Program-made: the position numbers and the translations under genes
The notes under the pieces: model-generated
What the model saw: only the letters and a program-made list of their open reading frames with translations
The model's database searches: none
Told to the model about the DNA's origin: nothing
DNA from: Bacteroidota bacterium
GTDB lineage: Bacteria > Bacteroidota > Bacteroidia > Bacteroidales > Prolixibacteraceae
DNA length: 6,012 nt
Assembly: GCA_030695265.1 (NCBI GenBank)
Contig: JAUYTA010000569.1
Coordinates: 1-6,012 of the forward strand
Reading direction: 5' to 3'
In this document: positions 1 to 6,012 of the stretch, one piece after another
Position numbering within the stretch: the stretch's first letter is position 1
Layout: each line of letters opens with the position of its first letter

Positions 1-2517
1 AAAGCCCAGGTAAGTGAAAAAGGTTTGCCTGAAAGCTTTCTCATTGAGCAAAAACAAGCAGTAATTATTCCCGTTTTGAAACTTGATTCGGTTCGTTTCG
101 GGAAAATGCAGGAGGAGGACAAAAAATTCAGGATTGACAACCGGTATGGAGTTGTTAAAACATGTGAGATCAATATAAAAGAATCAGGAATTAGTACTGA
201 AATTCGGGGCAAAGGTACCATCTGGCAATATAAAATAGAGTCTGAAAATGCCTTGTCACTTGGAATATTTTTCAGAAAATACCACCTTCCTCCAAATGCC
301 AAAGTGTTTATTTACAATTCCTCCAAAACCCAGCTTCGGGGGGCATTTACACACAAAAATAACAACCCGGATAAAATTTTACCCGTTGCCGAATTTCCGG
401 GGAAGAACCTGATTATAGAATATTTTGAGCCAATGTCGGCTGAATTTTCAGGAGAACTGATTTTAGGTTCAGTATCGCAGGCTTATGTCAATATTCAGCA
501 AAAAGCGGAAAACCGTATTGGTATCAATTGCCAGGCAGGTGCCGATTGGCAAATTGTAAAACACGCGGTCTGCATGATGACGTTTCATAATTTTCAAAAT
601 TCCTATTTCTGTACCGGGTCTCTGATAAACAATGTAAAAGATGATGAGACGCCCTATTTCCTGACTGCCAACCATTGCATTAATACAGAGTTGGTTGCAA
701 ATACACTTGTTACTTATTTCAACTTCGAAAACTCAACTTGTGAAGCTGAAGATGCGGCGTTTTCACAGACTCTGTCAGGTGCAACATTTAAAGCAGGAAG
801 TCAGGATTCAGATTTTTCCTTATTGTTGTTAAATGAATATCCGCCCGACGAATACAATCCGTTTTATGCCGGATGGGATGTAAGCGGCGAAAATCCCAAA
901 ACCAGTGCCAGCATCCATCATCCCGACGGAGCGCCAAAAAGCATTGCTACGGCTCACAACACTTCTTTCAGTTATCCTGAAAAAATTCAATGGTTTTCGG
1001 AGGAATTAATATTGGTTTCAACAACATTGCCCGGTACACATTGGTATTCACAATTTAATGTTGGTTTGCCTGAAACCGGATCATCGGGAGCTCCGCTTTT
1101 CGACCAGAATCAACGTATTGTCGGGCAACTTCACGGAGGGGTTGGCTCGGTTTTGCTTTATGGAAAATTGTCGGTTTCGTGGGACTTTAATTCGGCCAAC
1201 AACAAACAATTGGCTTATTGGCTCGACCCTTTTAAAACGAGAAAAACACTTGACGGAATATGGAAAATGCCACCGAGAACTAATTTTCGCGCCGAATTGC
1301 AGGAAGTATGTGTGAATTCTCCGGTTTTGTTTACCGACAGAACTACGCACAGGCCAACCGAATGGCATTGGCAGGTTGATCCACCAACGTACAGCTTTGC
1401 AAATGGTACCGACAGTGCTTCACAGAATCCGCAAATACTGTTTCTGAAAGATGGAACTTATTCTGTAAAACTAAAAACATCAAACAAATATGGAGCCCAT
1501 GAACTTCTTCAGAATAAATATATTATTGCCCGAAGTAAGCTGGATATCAGGTTCCTGAAAGCCCGAAGGGACAGTGTAATTTGCGGAGGCGACCTGAAAG
1601 GATTTCCGCTGATCGCGGGTGGTGCTGTGGCCTATAGTTTCAAAATTGACCGACCTGAATTAATTGATGCAGAAAATAGTTCGAACAGCGTATTTCTGAC
1701 ATTAAAATCATCAGCCAATTACACAAAATCGTTTGATACCTGGCTAAAGGTTACCGGAACAAACGGGCACTGTATTGCTTCCGACAGTATTTTGCTTCAT
1801 GTAGTAATTCAGGAAAACGATCAAATAGCCAATGCAACAAAATTGTTTCTGGGACGAAATGCCGGATATTCAAACAAATGTGCAACAGTTGAAATAAACG
1901 AACCGAATCCACCATCATTGGGATGTTTGGTGAAAAATGGCTGGTGTCCCGACTTCAAGCCTACCAAAAGTTTACTGGATAATTCCATTTGGTTTACGTT
2001 CGTTGCTCCGGAAAATGGCATAATTACAATCAATACCTACGGATTTGACAACCAGATTGCGGTTTATAAAGCATCGGATTACCGGGGAATTTTATCAAAC
2101 GACAAAAAGCAATATTCCATGGTTGCAGCCAACGACAACCGGTCGAACAGCGACAAAACTGCACTCATCGAAAATCTGGCTCTCGAGCCCGGAAAACAAT
2201 ATTGGCTTCAGGTTGACGGGCACAATGGCGCTTTCGGCAATGTTACAATAGATCTTGTGGGCAATTCGCTGGAAGCGCTTGTATTTCCGAATCCGTCAAA
2301 TGGCATCTTCAATATAAATATTTTTCATCCTGACCATGGAACTGCTGAAGCATTCGTTACCGACTTAAATGGCAGGATATTGTTTTCAAAAAAATACGAG
2401 GTCAATATGTATTCCACCCAATTTAACTTCAATTTGGCCGGATATCCAAAAGGAATATATATTCTGAAGGTTAATTTGAACGGATTAAGTGTAAGCAAAA
2501 AGTTAATCCATTTTTAA
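1..2517 (+). CDS. Secreted lysyl-endopeptidase-family serine protease with PKD and T9SS sorting domain (5' partial)
   Basis: This is a secreted trypsin-fold endopeptidase related to Achromobacter protease I (API). The frame is open from base 1 with no stop, so the true start and signal peptide lie upstream; TTG at 25 is an internal Leu codon. Residues here are numbered from that Leu. The first visible residues (KAQVSEKGLPESF) resemble the start of mature proteins in this group, so signal cleavage is probably near base 1-10. Domains: propeptide-like beta domain, about 10-158; catalytic domain, about 160-412, with His217 (TANHC), Asp263 (SDF) and Ser354 (GSSGAP); PKD-like, about 419-502; Ig-like, about 503-595; PPC-like beta domain, about 597-748; type A sorting domain, about 750-830, with VFPNPSNG, GIYILKV and a basic KKLIHF end. 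The last domain predicts T9SS export across the outer membrane, with removal of the tail. Cys196-Cys218 and Cys169-Cys239 match two API disulfides. The API Lys-specificity Asp is not present (see findings). Family assignment is firm; cleavage specificity is not. Confidence 0.93.
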   Translation, partial: KAQVSEKGLPESFLIEQKQAVIIPVLKLDSVRFGKMQEEDKKFRIDNRYGVVKTCEINIKESGISTEIRGKGTIWQYKIESENALSLGIFFRKYHLPPNAKVFIYNSSKTQLRGAFTHKNNNPDKILPVAEFPGKNLIIEYFEPMSAEFSGELILGSVSQAYVNIQQKAENRIGINCQAGADWQIVKHAVCMMTFHNFQNSYFCTGSLINNVKDDETPYFLTANHCINTELVANTLVTYFNFENSTCEAEDAAFSQTLSGATFKAGSQDSDFSLLLLNEYPPDEYNPFYAGWDVSGENPKTSASIHHPDGAPKSIATAHNTSFSYPEKIQWFSEELILVSTTLPGTHWYSQFNVGLPETGSSGAPLFDQNQRIVGQLHGGVGSVLLYGKLSVSWDFNSANNKQLAYWLDPFKTRKTLDGIWKMPPRTNFRAELQEVCVNSPVLFTDRTTHRPTEWHWQVDPPTYSFANGTDSASQNPQILFLKDGTYSVKLKTSNKYGAHELLQNKYIIARSKLDIRFLKARRDSVICGGDLKGFPLIAGGAVAYSFKIDRPELIDAENSSNSVFLTLKSSANYTKSFDTWLKVTGTNGHCIASDSILLHVVIQENDQIANATKLFLGRNAGYSNKCATVEINEPNPPSLGCLVKNGWCPDFKPTKSLLDNSIWFTFVAPENGIITINTYGFDNQIAVYKASDYRGILSNDKKQYSMVAANDNRSNSDKTALIENLALEPGKQYWLQVDGHNGAFGNVTIDLVGNSLEALVFPNPSNGIFNINIFHPDHGTAEAFVTDLNGRILFSKKYEVNMYSTQFNFNLAGYPKGIYILKVNLNGLSVSKKLIHF

Positions 2518-2541
2518 AAATAGTTTTGCTGACTAAATTTC

Positions 2542-2549
2542 TACATTTG
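2542..2549 (+). promoter_or_regulatory. Candidate Bacteroidota -7 promoter element (TAnnTTTG)
   Basis: TACATTTG fully matches the Bacteroidota sigma-ABfr -7 consensus TAnnTTTG and sits in the 75-base gap before the B3/B4 gene. Transcription would start a few bases downstream, giving a leader of roughly 40 bases. The upstream -33 TTG is not at the normal distance: the nearest TTTTG (2524-2528) is only 13 bases away, where about 17-23 is expected. This makes the promoter a candidate only. It would drive 2593-3561 and possibly the genes beyond. Confidence 0.45.
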
Positions 2550-2592
2550 CGGGCTAAGTTTATAATAAAAAAGAGTCAATCACTTTCTATAT

Positions 2593-3255
2593 ATGGTCAA
2601 TATTTATATCAGTGAAAAACTAAAATCCCTTTGTCCAAAACTTCGGCTGGGCTGCATTGAAGCTGATGTAATTGTAGCAGAATCATTTATTGAACTTACT
2701 TCTGAAATTAATTTCCGAATCACACAAATCAAGCAAACGCTGGTTATTGAAGACATCTCAAAAATTCCGGTCATTGCAGCCTCCCGCAAAGCTTACAAAG
2801 CCTGCGGAAAAGATCCGGCCCGCTACCGCTTGTCTGCTGAAGCCCTGCTGCGCCGGGCAGTATCAGGAAAAGACCTTTATCAAATCAACAATGTGGTCGA
2901 TCAGCTTAATCTGGTTTCGATTACTTCAGGATTTTCAATTGGTGGTTACGATGCTGCCAAAATTCAGGGTGATATCAGTTTTGGGATTGGTCTTGCCGAT
3001 GAACCCTATCAGGGCATTGGCCGTGGAGAACTGAACATTGAGGGATTACCTGTATTTCGGGACGGCCTGGGCGCTTTCGGCACACCAACCAGCGATTCGC
3101 AGCGAACCGAAGTTACCGGGCAAACCAGTCGGTTTCTGATGATCATTATTGATTTTGGAGGCGACGATCAACTGGAATCTGCCAAACAAATGGCAATTGG
3201 TTTATTGAAGAAATATTGCGGGGCAACGAATATCATTGAAATTAATATCAGGTAA
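2593..3255 (+). CDS. Free-standing B3/B4 (PheRS beta-like) domain protein, putative tRNA trans-editing factor
   Basis: This 220-residue protein matches the COG3382 group of stand-alone B3/B4 domains, homologous to the editing module of the phenylalanyl-tRNA synthetase beta subunit. Recognition rests on the AASRKAYKACGKDPARYR block (about 62-79), followed by SAEALLRRA (81-89), INNVVDQLN (98-106), GGYD (117-120), and GTPTSDSQRT (163-172) before the last strands. There is no signal peptide or membrane segment, so it is cytosolic. In PheRS the B3/B4 cavity hydrolyses mischarged Tyr-tRNA(Phe). Free-standing copies are inferred to edit or bind aminoacyl-tRNA or a related adduct, and the actual substrate is not visible here. 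The ATG at 2593 is the first Met after the promoter-like element and gives full family length. No Shine-Dalgarno sequence is present, as is normal for this phylum. The stop is two bases before the start of the acyltransferase remnant, which suggests co-transcription. Confidence 0.88.
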   Translation: MVNIYISEKLKSLCPKLRLGCIEADVIVAESFIELTSEINFRITQIKQTLVIEDISKIPVIAASRKAYKACGKDPARYRLSAEALLRRAVSGKDLYQINNVVDQLNLVSITSGFSIGGYDAAKIQGDISFGIGLADEPYQGIGRGELNIEGLPVFRDGLGAFGTPTSDSQRTEVTGQTSRFLMIIIDFGGDDQLESAKQMAIGLLKKYCGATNIIEINIR

Positions 3256-3257
3256 TT

Positions 3258-3561
3258 ATGTCGAGATCAATCTGTAAACTGATTTTAAATGAACAGCCGC
3301 GAAACGATGCACCTGGCCATTACACCGGAAGGCACGCGAAACTTAACCAAAAAGTGGAAAGCAGGTTTTCATACCATCGCAAAAGCTACCGGGGCAACAA
3401 TTTGCCTGGGAGTTTTCGATTTCGGACGCAAAGAAATCGGTTGGGTAAAACCTTTTGAACTGACCGACGATGCTGAGGCAGACATCCGGAGAATGAAAGC
3501 TTTTTACCGCGAATATGGCGCGATTGGCCAACATCCGGAGAAATTCACTGCGGAAGATTAG
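3258..3561 (+). pseudogene. Internally deleted lysophospholipid acyltransferase (PlsC/LPLAT-like) remnant
   Basis: The frame starting at 3289 encodes 90 residues that match the C-terminal half of the short Bacteroidota 1-acyl-glycerol-3-phosphate acyltransferases: MHLAITPEGTR (acyl-acceptor motif), then KWKAGFHTIAK, a GVFDFGRK strand, and the terminal MKAFY...HPEKF. The N-terminal half with the catalytic HxxxxD motif is absent. In that frame TGA (3280) and TAA (3286) lie directly before the ATG, so it does not extend upstream. A different frame opens at ATG 3258, two bases after the upstream stop, and reads MSRSICKLILN. This resembles the usual first residues of the same family, but the frame then turns to nonsense until 3458. 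The simplest reading is one gene from 3258 to 3561 that lost roughly 85 codons near 3280-3292, with a frame change. Intact members are about 180-200 residues. The 90-residue fragment could still be translated from 3289, but should lack acyltransferase activity. An assembly deletion would look the same. Confidence 0.75.
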
Positions 3562-3568
3562 TGGGAAA

Positions 3569-3595
3569 GTGATCAGTGGTCGGTGATCAGCGACC
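3569..3595 (+). repeat. Two-copy degenerate direct repeat, 14-base period
   Basis: GTGATCAGTGGTC (3569-3581) is followed by GTGATCAGCGACC (3583-3595), with 10 of 13 bases identical. The two copies also form a short inverted repeat, TGGTCG (3577-3582) with CGACCA (3591-3596), around an 8-base loop. It lies just after the acyltransferase remnant. No T-run follows immediately, so it is not called a terminator. Confidence 0.5.
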
Positions 3596-3603
3596 AGCGC
3601 TTT

Positions 3604-3637
3604 AACTTTAGACTTTAAACTACAAACCTTAGACTTT
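3604..3637 (+). repeat. Short direct repeat (AACTTTAGACTTT) before the amidase start
   Basis: AACTTTAGACTTT (3604-3616) recurs as AACCTTAGACTTT (3625-3637), with 12 of 13 bases identical and a 21-base period. The second copy ends two bases before the ATG at 3640, so it makes up the immediate translation leader of the amidase. AT-rich leaders without a Shine-Dalgarno sequence are normal in this phylum. Function is unknown; it may be simple-sequence drift. Confidence 0.5.
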
Positions 3638-3639
3638 TT

Positions 3640-4428
3640 ATGCAACAGGAACTTTTAAACATCGCCGTTCTTCAACTCGATTTGGTTTGGGAAAACCCTT
3701 CTGCAAACCTTGCAAAAATTGATGAATTGCTTCAGAAAATCAACACCAATACCGATGTCGTTTTTTTGCCTGAAATGTTTACAACCGGATTTTCGATGAA
3801 TGTTTCGGAACTGGCAGAAACGATGGAAGGCGAAACGGTGCAATGGATGAAAAAACGTAGTGCTGAACATCAGCAAGCCCTTTGCGGAAGTTTGATTATT
3901 CAGGAAAATGGTAAATTTTATAACCGGCTGTTGTTTGTCGAACCTTCAGGAGAAATACATTTTTACAATAAACGCCATCTTTTTACCATGGGTAACGAGG
4001 AGTCCCATTTTCAGAAAGGCACCGAGCGACTGATTGTTCAGTACAAAGGCTGGAGGATTTGTCCGCTGATATGTTACGATCTACGTTTCCCGGTGTGGAG
4101 CCGCAACCGCAACGAATACGATTTGCTGGTTTATTCAGCCAATTGGCCAAATGCAAGGAATGATGTCTGGAATACTTTACTGAAAGCCCGGGCCATCGAA
4201 AACCAATGCTATGTAGTTGGTGTAAATCGTATTGGCACTGATGGAAATGGAATTGACTATTCAGGTGACTCGCAGGTTTTTAACCCAAAAGGGAAACAAA
4301 TTATACAAATGTTATCTGTTCAAAATGAATTATTGCCTGCATCACTTTCATTTCTGGAACTATCAGATTTCCGCAGTAAATTTCCGGTACTGAACGATGT
4401 CGACGATTATTACTTAATTGAAAAGTAG
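3640..4428 (+). CDS. Nitrilase-superfamily omega-amidase (YafV/Nit2-like)
   Basis: This 262-residue cytosolic carbon-nitrogen hydrolase has the nitrilase catalytic triad: Glu45 (LPEMF), Lys111 (YNKRHLF) and Cys145 (ICYDLRFP). A further acidic pair follows at Glu120-Glu121 (MGNEESHF). The opening LNIAVLQLDLVWENP and the NKRHLFTMGNEESHF block are typical of the YafV/Nit2 branch rather than of biotinidase, beta-ureidopropionase or NAD synthetase amidase domains. Characterised YafV/Nit2 enzymes hydrolyse 2-oxoglutaramate and 2-oxosuccinamate to the keto acid and ammonia. That reaction cleans up keto-amides made by glutamine or asparagine transaminases, including the methionine-salvage transamination. 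The length is normal and no catalytic residue is missing. The ATG at 3640 places the first beta strand at residue 6, as in the family. No transaminase gene is adjacent, so the pathway link is by family only. The gene ends 36 bases before the MscS start, with no clear terminator. Confidence 0.92.
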   Translation: MQQELLNIAVLQLDLVWENPSANLAKIDELLQKINTNTDVVFLPEMFTTGFSMNVSELAETMEGETVQWMKKRSAEHQQALCGSLIIQENGKFYNRLLFVEPSGEIHFYNKRHLFTMGNEESHFQKGTERLIVQYKGWRICPLICYDLRFPVWSRNRNEYDLLVYSANWPNARNDVWNTLLKARAIENQCYVVGVNRIGTDGNGIDYSGDSQVFNPKGKQIIQMLSVQNELLPASLSFLELSDFRSKFPVLNDVDDYYLIEK

Positions 4429-4464
4429 TATATTGTACTGCCTTATCACTAAAAAAATCATACC

Positions 4465-5292
4465 ATGAAAGATTTAACAGCCTTATTACCGAATTCCGAA
4501 CGGTTGGTCGAAATAGTGGTTACCTATGGCGGACAGCTTTTATTGGCAATTATTACTTTGGTCATTGGATTATGGCTTATTGGAAAACTTGTTAAAGTTC
4601 TGAAACGCATATTCGAACTGCGATCATTTGAACAAACGCTCCAGTCATTCTTAATTCATCTGATTTCTATCGTGCTAAAAGTGCTGCTTTTAATCAGCGT
4701 TGTGACGATGGTTGGCGTTCAAATGACTTCTTTTATCGCCTTGCTTGGCGCCGCGGGTTTGGCTTTTGGGATGGCTCTTTCAGGTACTTTGCAAAACTTT
4801 GCAGGCGGGGTTATGTTGCTTATTTACAAACCATTTAAGGTTGGCGATTACATTGATGCGCAAGGATCTGCCGGAACAGTGGCTGAAATTCAGATCTTTC
4901 ATACCATATTAAAAACTATTGACAACAAGACAATTATTATTCCGAACGGAGGCCTGAGCAACAGTACCCTGACCAATTTTTCTGCTGAACCCCTCAGACG
5001 TGTTGACCTAACTTTTGGTATAAGTTATTCTGACAATATTGACAAAGCCAGGGAAATAATACTCAGTGTTATCAATACTGAAGAACGGATTCACAAAGAT
5101 CCTGCGCCATTTGTCGGAGTTATTTCGTTGGGCGATAGTTCGGTAAACCTTGTAACACGCGCTTGGGTGAACACCCCGAATTATTGGAATGTATTTTTTA
5201 GCATCAATGAAAATGTGAAAAAAGAGTTTGATATATCAGGTATCAGCATCCCATTTTCACAGCGCGATGTACATGTTTTCCAAGCAAAATAA
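4465..5292 (+). CDS. Small-conductance mechanosensitive channel, MscS family
   Basis: This 275-residue inner-membrane channel opens under membrane tension to release solutes during hypo-osmotic shock. It is close to E. coli MscS in length (286) and layout. TM1 is about 18-42, TM2 about 60-84 and TM3 about 87-121. TM3 shows the glycine/alanine-rich pore helix GAAGLAFGMALSGTLQNFAGG. The beta domain then begins (KPFKVGDYID, VAEIQIFHTILKT, IIIPNGGLSNSTLTNFS), and the alpha/beta C-terminal domain ends with FDISGISIPFSQRDVHV. By alignment to E. coli MscS, the pore-seal leucines 105 and 109 correspond to Leu99 and Met103, and the hinge Gly113 to Gly107. The protein has no extra N-terminal helices, so it is a minimal three-TM MscS and not an MscK or MscM type. 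The ATG at 4465 gives a short periplasmic N-terminus, as expected. The next gene starts six bases after the stop. Confidence 0.95.
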   Translation: MKDLTALLPNSERLVEIVVTYGGQLLLAIITLVIGLWLIGKLVKVLKRIFELRSFEQTLQSFLIHLISIVLKVLLLISVVTMVGVQMTSFIALLGAAGLAFGMALSGTLQNFAGGVMLLIYKPFKVGDYIDAQGSAGTVAEIQIFHTILKTIDNKTIIIPNGGLSNSTLTNFSAEPLRRVDLTFGISYSDNIDKAREIILSVINTEERIHKDPAPFVGVISLGDSSVNLVTRAWVNTPNYWNVFFSINENVKKEFDISGISIPFSQRDVHVFQAK

Positions 5293-5298
5293 TTGCAG

Positions 5299-6012
5299 AT
5301 GACAAAAAAAGTTCCGCATACCTTCGTAATTGTTTTTAGTATCATAGTTTTTGCTGCCATTTTAACCTGGGTAATTCCTCCGGGTAAATTCGTAAAAGAG
5401 GCGCAAATTATTGACGGTAAGGAACAAACGCTGATGGTTTATCACAAAATGAGCGATTTGCCAGATGAACATCCTTCAAAAACTGTTGCCGAACCTCAAA
5501 CATGGCAGGTATTTTCGGCACTTTTCAGCGGATTCGTAAAACAAGCCGGAATCATCGTTTTCATTTTGGTTATTGGCGGGGCTTTCTGGATAATGAATCA
5601 AACCAAAGCCATTGATGTAGCCATCTTTTCATTCCTGAAAAGAATTCGCAAACTCGATAAAACGCGTTTTTTGCGCTACGTTGGGATCGACAATGTGGTC
5701 GTGGTTTTTATCATGTTGCTGTTCAGCGCATTCGGGGCTATTTTCGGAATGAGTGAAGAAACCATCGCTTTTGCGATCATATTTGTTCCGCTGGCAGTTT
5801 CGATGGGCTACGATTCAATAACAGGCGTTTGCATGGTTTATATTGCCGCACACATTGGTTTCGCAGGCGCCATTCTCAACCCGTTTACCATTGGAATTGC
5901 ACAGGGACTGGCAGGCATCCCACTGTTCTCGGGCATCGAATACCGCCTGTTTTGCTGGGTGGCAATTAACTTTGCCGGAATTGGTTTCGTGTTGTGGTAT
6001 ATGGCAAAAATC
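5299..6012 (+). CDS. YfcC-family membrane transporter (3' partial)
   Basis: The frame from ATG 5299 stays open to the window end, giving 238 residues of a protein whose family is usually about 450-510 long, so the second half is missing. The N-terminus reads KVPHTFVIVFSIIVFAAILTW, the typical first helix of YfcC proteins (C4-dicarboxylate anaerobic-carrier-like, DcuC/ArcD-related). A soluble stretch follows at about 30-70, then hydrophobic helices near 83-100, 132-150, 155-170 and 174-192, and another near 216-236. Family-typical blocks are AFGAIFGMSEETIAF (144-158) and NPFTIGIAQGLAGIPLFSG (194-212), the latter likely forming a re-entrant substrate-site loop. Members are proposed to move amino acids or dicarboxylates, often as antiporters; substrate cannot be read from sequence. 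The ATG lies six bases after the MscS stop, which suggests co-transcription. There is no Shine-Dalgarno sequence. Confidence 0.87.
   Translation, partial: MTKKVPHTFVIVFSIIVFAAILTWVIPPGKFVKEAQIIDGKEQTLMVYHKMSDLPDEHPSKTVAEPQTWQVFSALFSGFVKQAGIIVFILVIGGAFWIMNQTKAIDVAIFSFLKRIRKLDKTRFLRYVGIDNVVVVFIMLLFSAFGAIFGMSEETIAFAIIFVPLAVSMGYDSITGVCMVYIAAHIGFAGAILNPFTIGIAQGLAGIPLFSGIEYRLFCWVAINFAGIGFVLWYMAKI

Noticed and set aside
25..27. TTG at 25 as the protease start codon
   Set aside because: The frame is open to base 1 and the upstream residues fit the mature N-terminus of secreted homologues; no signal peptide would exist from this start.
1081..1368. Minus-strand and +2 open frames inside the protease gene
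   Set aside because: They are shadows of the strongly supported protease frame, with arginine-rich or low-plausibility products.
2511..2520. TTTTTAAAAA palindrome at the protease stop codon as a terminator
   Set aside because: It is a pure A/T palindrome with no loop or GC stem, and is expected by chance in AT-rich sequence.
3258..3300. Programmed frameshift joining the two acyltransferase frames
   Set aside because: No slippery heptamer is visible, stops at 3280 and 3286 close the target frame, and joining would still leave out about 85 codons with the catalytic motif.
3258..3458. An independent 66-residue gene
   Set aside because: Only its first dozen or so residues look protein-like. 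The rest is the out-of-frame shadow of the acyltransferase C-terminal half, so it is folded into the pseudogene.
3577..3596. TGGTCG/CGACCA hairpin as an intrinsic terminator
   Set aside because: The stem is only 6 bp with an 8-base loop, and no T-run follows directly.
3343..3645. Minus-strand 100-residue open frame
   Set aside because: It is antisense to the acyltransferase remnant and its start lies in the repeat-rich gap; no recognisable protein family.
4429..4464. Promoter in the gap before the MscS gene
   Set aside because: TATATTGT at 4429 only partly matches TAnnTTTG, and no TTG lies at the right distance upstream.

Overview
The window looks like chromosomal DNA of a Bacteroidota species, probably a free-living or environmental member. 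Four signs point there. The first gene carries a type IX secretion (T9SS) C-terminal sorting domain. Coding starts lack Shine-Dalgarno sequences. A TAnnTTTG promoter element occurs in an intergenic gap. Base composition is moderately AT-rich with short gaps. All genes lie on the + strand and the window is almost fully coding; no gap exceeds about 80 bases. No RNA gene, CRISPR array, insertion sequence or phage element is visible.

Layout. (1) Positions 1-2517 hold the 3' part of a large secreted serine endopeptidase of the lysyl-endopeptidase family, with propeptide, trypsin-fold catalytic domain, PKD/Ig-like and PPC-like modules and a T9SS sorting tail; its start and signal peptide lie upstream. 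(2) A 75-base gap with a promoter-like element leads to a run of co-directional genes. It begins with a free-standing B3/B4 tRNA-editing-like protein (2593-3255). Two bases later comes what appears to be a broken lysophospholipid acyltransferase gene (PlsC-like; 3258-3561) with an internal deletion that removes the catalytic HxxxxD half and shifts frame. (3) A 78-base gap with two different short direct repeats precedes a nitrilase-superfamily omega-amidase (3640-4428). (4) A small MscS mechanosensitive channel follows (4465-5292). Six bases later a YfcC-family membrane transporter starts and runs off the window end (5299->6012).

How they fit together. The cluster reads as a loosely associated housekeeping set: translation quality control, lipid acylation (defective), metabolite repair of omega-keto-amides, osmotic safety valve and a transporter. 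No single pathway unites them. I see no convincing undescribed system. The most noteworthy points are the internally deleted acyltransferase gene and the altered S1 pocket, with matched loss of one disulfide, in the secreted protease.
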